Shown one piece after another: positions 22,757-32,653 of a stretch of 64,000 bases of DNA. The DNA is from Aporophyla lueneburgensis (lineage: Eukaryota; Arthropoda; Insecta; Lepidoptera; Noctuidae): assembly GCA_932294355.1 (NCBI GenBank), contig OW028750.1, positions 9,052,501 to 9,116,500 of the forward strand, written 5' to 3'. Below the pieces are notes generated by a model that was not told the origin of the DNA, searched no databases, and saw only the letters and a list, made by a program, of their open reading frames with translations. Each line of letters starts with the position of its first letter. Positions within the stretch are counted from its first letter, which is position 1. A program made the translations under genes and the position numbers.

Positions 22757-23240
22757 ACCAGCTTTTGCCAGCGGCTTCGCCTGCGTGGAAAATCATCCCA
22801 CAGGAAAGACCTACTAGAATAAAAAGCATCATATTTGTTAATTCAGATTATAAAGTACCTGTGTATATTATTTCATCTAAATACATCATCATCTCAGCCG
22901 CAAGACGTCCACTGCTGGACATGGGCCTCTCCCAAGCACCGCCAATTTGACCGGTACAATTTTTCGGGGGATTTGCCATAATCGCCACGCTTGGCAAGCG
23001 GGTTGGCGATCGCAGTATGGTGGTAAAATGCATAGAGAACGCTGCTGCCCATTCTCTAGTAAGTCCCTTAGTCGCCTCTTACGACACCCACGGGAAGAAT
23101 TGGGGTGGTGCTATTCTTTACGTCCGGAACCACACGAAATACATATTAAATCTAAATCCGTTCAGCTGTTTTTGCGTGATTTAGTAACAAACATCCAAAT
23201 AGCAAAACACTTTCACATTTTTAATATTAATAGGGTGATT
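22757..23240 (-). mobile_element. Helitron-like element split by a later RTE-tailed insertion
   Basis: The 3' side (CCAGCTTTTGCCAGCGGCTT, TCGCCTGCGTGG) lies at 22757-22882, and the element resumes at 23150 with TCTAAATCCGTTCAGCTGTT, TTAGTAACAAACATCCAAAT and CTTTCACATTTTTAATATTA. The two halves join smoothly if 22883-23149 is removed, so the Helitron-like copy was there first. Confidence 0.75.
22883..23149 (-). mobile_element. short RTE-tailed element nested in a Helitron-like copy
   Basis: On the minus strand: a 5' part with TTCTTCCCGTGGGTGTCGTA, AGAGGCGACTAAGGGACTTA, GAACGCTGCTGCCCA (reversed), GCCAAGCGTGGCGATTATGG, and an RTE-type 3' end (CAGCAGTGGACGTCTTGCGG, GATGATG). ATCTAAAT flanks it at 22875-22882 and 23150-23157. 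It has no coding capacity; I read it as an internally deleted RTE relative (5' UTR-like piece joined to 3' tail), which is inference. Confidence 0.8.
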
Positions 23241-23887
23241 TGGCACTGCATAGTGCTTGTATTTGTTTTTACTAAGCAATTATTTCAAAAAACGGAGCCT
23301 ACCTGTCAGGATGACATTGACGTTTGTGACAGTAGATTTGTAACAACGCTCTTTTCGGGAGCGTCATATAAAAATGCATGCTGTGATCTAGCTAATAAAC
23401 TTTTTTTTTAACTGATTGTCACTGATTTATGGTGTTTTAATAGATAGACACAAACATAGACACTATTTTATTTAGATAAAGATATAAGTGAGGTCCGTTA
23501 TTCGTCGCGTTTTTCTCCGAAGACTTACCTAATATTTATAGAGCAGATATTTAATATATCAGGCAAACGTAACATAGTTAATATGTTGTGATAGTCAGCA
23601 TAAAAAATAATGTAATATTATCAATTCTCTAACGACGATCTCAATTCTTCAGAGGTTACCTCTAAACTGTTTTTCGCTGCTCCAGATTTTTATCTCAAGT
23701 ACAATACAATTTTAATAAGGTTGGAAATACTGTACTTTTTATACTTGTCCTCCTTTGTATTATAATTAATTTATAGATTTTATTCGAAGTATGTCACGAC
23801 TCACGACTGCTCTTGTTTTGCCATTCATCTGTAATTCATAAATGTCCGATTCATATAACTTATGTTATGAGAAGCCTATTTACATAA
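23241..23887. other. unannotated AT-rich stretch
   Basis: No gene or repeat recognised. Confidence 0.4.
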
Positions 23888-23891
23888 TTAA

Positions 23892-23971
23892 CCTCTCGTA
23901 TACCGTAAACGTGGATCCACGCGAGACACAATGTTTTTTTAATTGTGTCTGTAATTACGGCATACGATGGG
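23892..23971 (-). mobile_element. 80-bp TTAA-flanked hairpin element, copy 1
   Basis: Flanked by TTAA at 23888-23891 and 23972-23975. The ends are inverted repeats (CCTCTCGTATACCGTAA / TTACGGCATACGATGGG). Inside are two hairpins, CGTGGATCCACG and AGACACAATG/AATTGTGTCT. TTAA flanks and CC...GG ends recall piggyBac-type insertion. The shared core (CCGTAATTACAGACACAATT on the minus strand) identifies it with 28126-28205 and 48930-49009. Confidence 0.7.
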
Positions 23972-23975
23972 TTAA

Positions 23976-25251
23976 TACAGTAATGTAACTAAGTGAGAAC
24001 GCGATATTTATGTTAATAATGTTAATATACACCAAGTATGGTCTAGATATTTTTTATTAAGTCTAGAATGTGAACAATTTAAAACAATGTTGTATCAAAA
24101 TCATGTTTTTGTTATTTGAAATATTCTTAAGATATCTTATAAATATTCTAAAGATATAATACTATGTGTGGATAATCCGTAAGCGTGACTAGTCAATTCA
24201 ATGTAGGTATCTAGGAAGAAAATAACACCTTTTTTATTGAGTACCTTTACTGTGCACGTTAATGATTTAGACTATTACATTAAAAAGTATTTTTAATTAA
24301 TTCAACGAAATTATTTGAACTTAGAAGGTTGTATCGATGATTTTATAATGATTATATTTCTGTAAAGCTATTTGTTACGGTTGCGAATCATATTATAATC
24401 GACGTACAACCTAACACTAGCCTGAAAATCGCAAAAAAAAAAACAAAATTGAAATTGAATTTCGAATTGTTTCTCGTGGGATACCCAAGCGCATCTATCT
24501 TAACAGTACATAAAACAAATAAAATATATTTTTCGTAAATAAATTATATTTTAAGTAACATTTAAAGTTTGAAATTTTGATGTTTACGAAGTGTTGAAAT
24601 CTGTACAAATCACGTAGGTACCTACTAGATAATAAGAGTTCTTGTTAAAGGACAGACAACGTATACTAATTAACCAATCTAGGAGCAGATTAAGTCACTA
24701 AAGATGGAAAGGACGTTTCGGAACAGAATCCCTATGTAAACCGTATGGATTCTATAAGCAAATGAAGTCGTGAGAAAAGCTAGACAAAATCACAAGCTGT
24801 ATACTTAGAACTCTTTCGCAAAACCTCGAAGCTTCTGTATTTATTTACATAAATATTACGTAATATTAATGTTAATAGAACAAACAGCTGACTCTTTAAT
24901 AAGCTGCGCGGGAGCATGCTTTGCGGTTTAGTGGTCGGTGCATCGTGACAAAGATGTTACGACACAAACCTTGCCTAATTAAAATTACTGGCGCAATTTT
25001 GTCACGCTTTATCCGGAGAAGTGAGAAGATTTGCGACTTTTGTTCGTGCAATTTTCATTTACGTGAAACTGACAATTAAATTAAATAAGGTTAAATATCG
25101 CATTTAAGACGTTAGTATAATAAGGTACTGTAGTGTTCGACCCGTAAAGCCTTGTGCAACAGTAGCAGTTGATCGATTGGAAATAGAATAGAATTACATT
25201 CATTTACTCTTCATTATGAACACCAAAATTGTCATCATCATCTGATTTTGA
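23976..25251. other. unannotated AT-rich stretch
   Basis: No gene or repeat recognised. Locally less AT-rich at 24895-25050 without a readable product. Confidence 0.4.
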
Positions 25252-25482
25252 TTCTTATTGTATTTTACATGGAGCGACTACCCATCTGACCTCTACAACC
25301 CAGCTACCGGGTAACACTACCCTTCTGTCAGACTTGTTGTCAGACTTTTGAGCTTCTGACGACCCGTAACGACTGTCAAAGATCCACAAATGACAGCCGG
25401 GAGCAAATGATTTTCGAGGCATTGAAGTGTCTTGGTATTTAAAGATGGTCGTCCATCCTCGGACCAACCGTGAATATACACC
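25252..25482 (-). mobile_element. 5S-headed SINE, middle part
   Basis: On the minus strand it shares TTGACAGTCGTTACGGGTCG and TCAGAAGCTCAAAAG, then GTAGCTGGGTTGTAGAGGTC, with the near-complete copies at 37355 and 45985. The 5S-like head is reduced to a decayed TTGGTCCGAGGATGGACGAC. The extreme 3' end is missing. Confidence 0.65.
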
Positions 25483-25530
25483 ACATGAAATAAATAAAGA
25501 AAAAAGGTAGAAAGATAATTGATCTTAGTC

Positions 25531-25690
25531 AATCAATCAATCAATCAAAATATTTTTATTTCACATAAACCTACGAGTATGTACATGGGCTTATAAAACG
25601 TCAGAAGTTATATGCACGGTCTCAAATTGTTGATTCTTATGGAGAAGTGCCGGCAAGAAACACCGTGAAGATAATCCATATGAAATCGAT
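25531..25690 (-). mobile_element. LINE 3' end with (GATT)n tail
   Basis: On the minus strand GTTTCTTGCCGGCACTTCTC, then CGTAGGTTTATGTGAAATAA, ending AAATATTTTGATTGATTGATTGATTG (given here only as the end of the unit, tail 25531-25548). Same family as 16935 and 62738. Confidence 0.7.
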
Positions 25691-26680
25691 AATCTCCACC
25701 TAATAGTGTACGGACAACTAATAAGCAATTAATACACTGTCTTACTAACCAATTATTACTTTAAAAAACGTTGCATTTAGCACTAAATTATAATCCTTTT
25801 GTAACTTTGTCGGATAGAAAGTTGACTAGAGGAAGTATTAAATTATTAATTGCATTTAGCAACGCAATTCGGATTTTTACTGAATTTTAATTACATTAAA
25901 TTGTGCATTTTTTCATGAATTGCAACTAGAACCTAGGAAACTACATGTCACGATTCAATAGGTTCCTTATAAAAAATGAATGCTCTATAAAAAAAAAAAC
26001 TGACCACAATGTAAAATGAGGAACCATTCACAGGGTTAAGGAATATCAACGCGCAAACTTTTAAGTCTTAACAATTCAAGATTTTAAAGCGTTGTGTATA
26101 TTTATAGGGAATTTCAGCTGTTCCATACACTTTGATGGTAAAATTTCTACTAGTGTGATATTATGTCCTGAATATATTGTAACCGTTAGCGCGGCCATGT
26201 CTCTTAAACCATGAAAGAAGTGTAATACATCCAAAACTAGATTAATCTTCTAAACAGGCTTTAGATTTTAAATTAAAGTAAGCTTCCTCAAATCACTTAA
26301 CTTAGTTTAACTTACCTACACTTTAAGATCGTTAAAGGCAAGTGGGTTCAGGAAGCAAAATACATCCTAGCTAATGCTTACCCACTGTAATTGTGAAAGC
26401 ATGTTTGCCTGTCATTTATACCACTTACAATTTATGATAAGAGAAGGTACCCGGAAAACTAAGACCATAAAACAAATGAAAACAACTGAACTTTTTTTCT
26501 ATTATTAAGACCATCCACACATGTATTTAAATTATTGTCAGAGACAGAAAAATGTTTTCAATTGTTTCGGCGCCCAACGTGTTGAGTCATTTGTCTTGCA
26601 AGAAGTCTACAAAAGCATATGCTTATGCCAGAAACGTCGAGAAGATTTTTGGAATTTTAGATGTGTATGATCTATGAATG
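25691..26680. other. unannotated AT-rich stretch
   Basis: No gene or repeat recognised. Confidence 0.4.
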
Positions 26681-26819
26681 TACAGACGCCATCACATCAA
26701 GCTACTACAATCTGTCAGATTTCTTTGATAGATTTTCGACTTTATTTCTAGAGCTTTAGGTTCAAGGTTCATTGGGAAAAATTGACAGTTTCGGGTAGCT
26801 TGACCTGGTGGCGTCTGTA
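26681..26819. mobile_element. TA-flanked MITE, family A copy 1
   Basis: TA at both ends, then inverted repeats CAGACGCCATCACATCAAGC (left) and CAGACGCCACCAGGTCAAGC (right, reverse complement). The TA duplication fits a Tc1/mariner-type mobiliser. A second copy is at 60649-60794 with the same internal text (TTGATTGGGAAATTTTGAC-like, TTTCGGGTA). Confidence 0.75.
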
Positions 26820-27142
26820 CTTATGATTATGAATATTTAGTAAAACTTACCTTTTCCCTTATTCAAATAAGTTACTTGTGCAGATTATACCACTTTACTC
26901 TGTAGATAATACCCCCAATTGAATGGTGTCAGCCCTTTCCACAAGCCTTTAGAGAAATCGGACAAATTCTTGTAATGATCCCAGCAATCGTAAGTCAATA
27001 AAACAACCTGCAATTTCATCGCCATTATATTTTCAAGCACATAAATAATCTTAACAACGTACAAGTTATAAATCAATATGTTTTTACATAACTTTTATTA
27101 CAAAATGACATAAATTACGCATCTATATATTACTACTTTTTT

Positions 27143-27296
27143 TTCTGGATGGGAAATCATCAAATGACTTCTCCCACTCTGGGCGGAGCGGGAGGGTGTG
27201 TCAGACTTTTACTGCCTAAAACCCACCCGTGTTCCTTCAGTTACCCATATGCCAGGGCCAGGGTATTTCAATTGAACAATCTCGCGACCCCGGCAG
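27143..27296 (-). mobile_element. SINE tail module alone
   Basis: Minus-strand copy of the tail module (GCCGGGGTCGCGAGATTG ... CATTTGATGATTTCCCATCC, A-run at the end) found in the chimeric SINE at 12586-12925. The tRNA-like head is missing. Confidence 0.7.
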
Positions 27297-27334
27297 ATAT
27301 ATTACTACTTCTTTTTAATTTTTTTTATATTACT

Positions 27335-27465
27335 ACTACAAATAATAAAGCTGAAGAGTTTTTGTTTGTTTGAACTCGTTAATCTCTGGAATTTGAATAG
27401 TTATTTTTGCACTGATACCCCAATTCTTGATAAAGGCTAACATCACGCTATGACCCTACGGTTAT
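27335..27465 (+). mobile_element. Helitron-like 5' part, subfamily of 63626-63935
   Basis: ATAATAAAGCTGAAGAGTTT, TTGTTTGTTTGAACTCGTTA, ATCTCTGGAATTTGA, then TGATAAAGGCTAACATCACG. This is the reverse complement of the 5' half of the minus-strand copy at 63626-63935. Confidence 0.6.
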
Positions 27466-28125
27466 GTTTAAGTACCATGTAATAGGGTATGGGACCCTAA
27501 GTGTAATAAGTGCAGTTGAAAATGGATAGGCAAAATTACTTTATTGCTTCTTCATTCATAGGTATTCACTTCTGGTTGTAACACCTTTTGTATAGAAAAG
27601 TGATTCACAGTGATATAATTTTATATTGAAGGGACGGGACAAATGAATATGTTGATTTTCATTCATATTCACTTCTGGCTATAAAACCTTTTGAAAACCC
27701 TTTCTTAGTAATATTGAATAGGCTTACATAAGATTGTTCTATGCGTGCCTTCTTTTACGATCAGACTGCAAAGTGAGGAGCCCATAAACGTTAGAATTTA
27801 GTATGAACTTATCAATGATTTTTGAGATTCATTTTGTACATTGGTTAAAAATTTCACTTTTAGTATTTTTTTTTGTTTTAAAATTGGTTGATGACTCCTG
27901 ACAGTGATTCCAGACAAAGATCTCTTCAAAGGTTTTCAATTATTTCAGTTAATTTATTGAAACGCCGGATTCATATAAATTAATGAGATAGATAATTGAC
28001 TAAGCAGGACGCGCCGTTTTTAAATTTCCTTGTTTTTTTTTGCAATTTGCAAATCTGTGTTGAATGTTGAAACACGTAAGTATTTTGCAGAACTAAAATA
28101 ATTAAAATCAATAAAAACCTTCTAA
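27466..28125. other. unannotated AT-rich stretch
   Basis: No gene or repeat recognised. Confidence 0.4.
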
Positions 28126-28205
28126 CCAGTCAATTACCGTAATTACAGACACAATTAAAAACCATTGTGTCTGATACCAAATGTGGTATCTCAGGGACTT
28201 AGAGG
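28126..28205 (+). mobile_element. 80-bp TTAA-flanked hairpin element, copy 2
   Basis: Flanked by CTAA (28122-28125, a one-base change from TTAA) and TTAA (28206-28209). Begins CCAGTCAATTACCGTAATTA, contains hairpin AGACACAATTAAAAACCATT/GTGTCT and hairpin GATACCAAATGTGGTATC, and ends GACTTAGAGG. Nearly identical to 48930-49009. Confidence 0.75.
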
Positions 28206-29945
28206 TTAAGTTAATTTAATTCCATTGAATTACTTGGAATTACTATTTCCTAAAAATGTGAGATAGACAGTGCGCACCCGCAAATTGCAAAAACCTTTAG
28301 AATATTTGAATTTTATGGGCTACCCTGTGACTGCCCTCTTAAATATTATAATTACATGTATTTTTAATGTTTTTTATGACCTTTGCGTACACATTATGCT
28401 AACAAACATTACTTCATTTGTAAAATGACTTTACATTGACTTGTTTACCTCTAACTTTACGTAGTCTCTACTTGATTATAAGTAGATTGATATGATTAGA
28501 CCAATTTGCTTGCTTGGATTAAATTACTAAGAAGTTTGCATTTACAGATTGGATAATAACCTATGTAGGTATACGAAGCGATTTTTCATTCAGATAAGAT
28601 CTCATTCCGAACTAAACGCGGTAATTCCTTACATTGGTTAGGAAGGCCTTCAAATAAAATTTCTTTTCTTTGCCAACTATTTATTTTACAACGTAATAAT
28701 GCAACTGTATTCTGAATTAGGTATACTAATGTGAAATTCACGGGTATCAATTTCATCAGAAACGGTATATTTAGATAAATAACAACATGTATTTATTCAT
28801 TTTAAATGAAATTTTAATCTAGTTACTATTTTTACATAATTTAAAAATTAAGACTTCAAAAATAATATCAAGGTACAAGTACAAGTATTTAAAAAAAAAA
28901 TCATAGGGCATCAAAAAATTCTTAATTTAAATCTTATATTTTAAATTTTTTCTTCATTTATTTCATTGTTCTCACATAATTAAAGAAGCAACAAAAATAA
29001 TGTAAGTACAGTGTTCTTGTTGCGTCTGTGTTCTTCTTGTGTGTGTGTGTGTGTGAGTTTCTTCTGTTGTTCCTACCCAGGAATTTGATTTAAACGAGGG
29101 TCCTTGGAGTTTTTTGCCCATTCTTCTGCTAACAGATCGTTCTGGAATGGGCAATTAGCTTCAAGTGTCTGAGTAATTAAACAACTTATTGACAATTCAA
29201 AAGTGGCTTTAAATTGTATAATTGAAAATAAACTCAATACGAAAACAAAGCATTTGGCGTTGAATTTAAAATTTAATCTAATATATTTTCCATCTGAATT
29301 TTCCCTGCTGAACGAATTCAAATCTTTATGTAGTATATTTTTCGTTATATTGTGTTTTCACTTCTTCTTAAACTGCATCTATTTCCGAAACTAATACGAC
29401 ACTAGTTATATTACGCATGTACAAGTTTGCACAGAAACACTTAAAAAGGCAATAGTGGGTAAGCGCACATTGAGTTATCTAACAGCCGCAGACGTGAGAA
29501 AAACGGATTTAGCGATTCACTGATCGACGTAACGATTTCTTTACATCTCATGAACACAATGTATTTTGCCACCACTTCCGAGGCGTTGATAGATATCTTA
29601 AGATCCATCGATATGAAAAAGGTTCATGTAACGTAAGTAATTGTGGCTGATTTTTATCACTTCATTTCACGATTTCTTCATTCTCGTCAAAATGGATCCT
29701 GACCTTTTTGATCTCGGAAGATTGCCTGTTAAAGTGGAACGTCCACCTGCCAGCCACCTGCCTCATTTGATGATTACCCACCCACAAAAAAAAAGGTGGA
29801 AGGTCCAGTGTAACCCGTTTTCTTTGCAATTTGCAGGTTTTTTCCTAGCATAGGTGTCATTGATCCTTTATTTTGCATCAGGCTATTTGCACATTATTAA
29901 GTGTCAACCTACATCTATGTACTTTATGTCAAATAAACATATTAT
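28206..29945. other. unannotated AT-rich stretch with a (GT)n run
   Basis: A (GT)n microsatellite lies at 29039-29055. Several short overlapping ORFs (29073-29853) have no family resemblance. I see no gene. Confidence 0.4.
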
Positions 29946-30075
29946 TACTAGCTTCTGCCCGCGACTTCGTCCGCGTCAAATTTTCGCTCCCCTTCCCGTC
30001 GCATCGAATTGCCTGCCAGTTTTCGTCCATTTTTCGTTTGCTGCTTCGCTCCTTTTCATTTAAAATGATTTATTT
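29946..30075 (-). mobile_element. Helitron-like 3' end
   Basis: TACTAGCTTCTGCCCGCGAC, TTCGTCCGCGTCAAATTTTC, CCTTCCCGTCGCATCGAATT, then CTGCTTCGCTCCT. It follows the 3' half of the copy at 63626-63935 line by line. The 5' half is missing. Confidence 0.7.
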
Positions 30076-30671
30076 CCTATTTGCTAGACAAACATTTACT
30101 ACCTTCTTTTAATGTTTTTTCTACATTTGAAGTTCTCTCTGCAGCTTGTGCCAGCTTCATAACCTCAATGTCTATTTGGACTAACACTAGTTGACACTTA
30201 AATGAATGCCTTAAAAGTATAATTTTGCATTTTCAACGCTAGGTTCAACATAAAGAGTGGAAAATCTAAAACAGCGCAATAATATTTAGGCGTTCATTTA
30301 GGTGATTCCTAATGTTAGTGAAAACAGACATAAAACTCAATTTCTTTAACTACCAGATGATCGTAAAAGCAAAACAAGAAATTAATTATTTAACTTGACA
30401 CTTACTTATGATCATTTACACAAGCCTAAGGCTAACAGCTTCTTGGAAAAGTTACAGGTAATCAGTTTACTAACGACTCCAAGTCTTACAACCAGCTTTT
30501 ATAAGGAAGCGGAATCTAATTCCACCTTATCATGTGTATGTAGGAATCAGAACATGTTCCCATACAAGAGAGACTTGTTCTAGGGGTGATACATAAACTT
30601 GTTTGCCTAGACTTCTATCTGTTTTCACACCTTGGTTTAGACTTCCTGTTTGTTATAGTGTTATACATTTA
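30076..30671. other. unannotated AT-rich stretch
   Basis: No gene or repeat recognised. Confidence 0.4.
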
Positions 30672-30840
30672 CTAGCAATCCACCCTGCTTCGCATGGTGT
30701 TTTGACAACTTGACTTATCATCGGGATTTCCGAGTTATACCGAAGTTAAATTTTAATGTATTATAAATACTAGTGATCGCCTATTGGTCGAAACTCGACC
30801 GTACTTCATTTGAATAGAAATACATTAATAAATGAAAAAA
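30672..30840 (-). repeat. interspersed repeat scrap, class unassigned
   Basis: ACTAGCAATCCACCCTGCTT then CGCATGGTG, with a second start-like CTAGTGATCGCCTATTGGTC about 100 bp on. The wording matches a common lepidopteran repeat (ctagc-gacccgccccggcttcgcacgg type). Heavily decayed. Confidence 0.4.
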
Positions 30841-30849
30841 TAATCTATA

Positions 30850-31271
30850 TCTACCTATACTTATAATAAAACTGTAGTGAGGTCAATTCTGTACATTGAA
30901 AATATATTCAAAATTAATATTGGAGGATGAATGGTGATCGATACTGATGCAAAAAATGCAATCAGTAAATTTTTTGTCTGTCTGTCTGTCTGTATGTGCA
31001 CGCATGGGTCAAAAATTACTGAAGGGATTTTAACCAAACTTGGTACGATTGTAGTCCATACTCCTGGGCAGGTTATAGGCTATATAACATAACGCTAAGA
31101 CACAAAGGAGCCGAGCTGTGACGATAAATTTGAAGTAAGTCGAATGAAAATGCGCTTTCGAGCAAAAAAAATTAACCAAGATTAACACATAGGCTAGTTT
31201 TTATCCCGGTAGTATGTTCACGCGGGATATATTCCGACCTTCACGCGGGCGAAGCCGCTGGCAAAATCTAG
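30850..31271 (+). mobile_element. (GTCY)n-bearing Helitron-like element, copy 1
   Basis: Starts A|TC and ends CTAG|T, with the GC-rich hairpin CGCGGGCGAAGCCGCTGGC just before CTAG and no target duplication. These are the structural marks of a non-autonomous Helitron. A (GTCT)n microsatellite of about four units is at 30976-30993. It is collinear and closely similar to the copy at 36120-36557. No coding capacity. Confidence 0.75.
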
Positions 31272-31282
31272 TAAAACAATAA

Positions 31283-31856
31283 TATGGTTATATTTGACAT
31301 TCAGTAACACTATAGGCAAATTTTTGACGCTGTACTACTGTGGAGAGGGTTGGCTGGCGGGATGGTGATGGCCAGGATCAGAACGTAGGTGTAATGAGTA
31401 AAGAATACTTCTTCAGGACTCTCTTCATTATTTTCTTAATACTTCTTAACTGCTGGATATGAAACGAATTATCACAGTTTGCTCTGTTTTTATAGAATTT
31501 TCCCTATTATTTTTAATGAATTATGACAGTTCAAAATGTCATAATTATAACCATGCCAACCAAGCCTGTACAATCTATGACCAGCCTATACAATCGTGAG
31601 GTATACAACCTCTACAGTTTGCATACGACACTAAGTTTTGTATGGGAAACTGACTAATGCCATACTTGACACTCCCCATAAAACCACAAAAAATATTTCT
31701 TAAAAATCTAAACTAAATTCCTACCGTCGCTAAAACAAATAATATTAAAGACAAATATTATCGATATGATCATAGATTTTAAAAATGAAATAGGTTATGT
31801 ATCCCTAAAATTAATTTATTACCTATGGTTATACTTGACATTCAGTAAGACTATAG
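31283..31856. repeat. 33-bp direct repeats flanking about 508 bp
   Basis: TATGGTTATATTTGACATTC plus AGTAACACTATAG (31283-31315) recurs as TATGGTTATACTTGACATTC plus AGTAAGACTATAG (31824-31856), with two differences. The interior (31316-31823) has no recognisable coding or repeat content. The second copy supplied the target site of the P-type element. Too long for a target duplication, too short for typical LTRs. Confidence 0.6.
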
Positions 31857-32173
31857 ACCATAGAGCAACACGGACCACCGGCGGACCGGAGAGGAGACGC
31901 CATAGCGTTTTTTCCCGATACAAAACTGTCTGTCATTTTTTGCGGGGGGAAATCTGCTCTACCCACACTTTCTCAAATTCTCACACAAAAATAATCGTCT
32001 GTTGCTACGAAACTCACACATAAAAATTAAAGCATACACTAACAATTTCATACACACATAGATACATTATGTGTCGTTACAGTACAATGAGATGACGCAA
32101 CTACATTGACAAGTTGCTTACAGCCGTGGTTGCAACTACTGTCGATACGCATTATCGATAAATTCAAGAACTC

Positions 32174-32293
32174 GGTTTAAAAAGTGATACAAAGATAGAT
32201 ATTATAATAAAGATTGACTTTATTTTTTTATCGGAATATTAGGTTTAAAAAGTGATACAAAGATAGATATTATAATAAAGATTGACTTTATTT
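32174..32293 (+). repeat. tandem duplication (68-bp period) inside the P-type element
   Basis: GGTTTAAAAAGTGATACAAA and the next 32 bases (32174-32225) recur exactly from 32242. Two units, the second cut short. It lies about 300 bp inside the left end, where P elements carry subterminal transposase-binding repeats, so a binding role is conceivable. Confidence 0.85.
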
Positions 32294-32479
32294 ATTATGT
32301 ACTACAATAATTATCATTTAACAAATAAAATTAAGGTTTACGTCATTTTAAAAACGAGTGGATGTGTATCTATCACCTTAGAGCATTTATATATACCATG
32401 CACGTTATATAAAACTAATTGAATGCGCGGCCGCCGCCATTATATATCGTATTGTGTCGAAAATAAGTTCTCTCCAAAA

Positions 32480-32653
32480 ATGGTTAATTGTGCAGTTTCT
32501 AGCTGTAAAAATCGATCTGCTACTACAAATCTGCGAAACCATGGTGTTTCTTATCACATGAAAGTAAATGTTATGCGCCAATGTAGTTTTATTGAAGTAC
32601 ATTGTCGATATCAACTTTATACCATTACGATAGAAAAATATAGTGGTACGTGA
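32480..32653 (+). pseudogene. THAP-domain N-terminal remnant of a P-type transposase
   Basis: 57 codons from ATG. Residues 1-12 are MVNCAVSSCKNR, the first half of a C2CH THAP zinc finger (C4 and C9, spacing four), followed by GVSYH where the family has a hydrophobic-aromatic-His motif. The rest of the finger (C-x2-H and the AVPTIF-like end) and the transposase proper are missing. A donor-like AAA|GTAAAT right after YHMK suggests the original exon ended there. THAP fingers bind DNA at the N-terminus of P transposases and of host THAP proteins. The position inside P-type ends argues for the former. Translation beyond residue 25 has no family character. Confidence 0.7.

Noticed and set aside
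22947..23411. A 154-codon ORF, one of the longest in the window.
   Set aside because: It reads through the short RTE-tailed element and the Helitron-like copy that surrounds it; no protein similarity.
31316..31823. A solo LTR or small LTR retrotransposon between the 33-bp direct repeats.
   Set aside because: No TG...CA ends, primer-binding site or polypurine tract could be identified, and the repeats are too short.
32423..32653. A 76-residue gene starting at 32423.
   Set aside because: The first 19 residues have no family character. The ATG at 32480 starts exactly at the THAP consensus, inside P-type ends.
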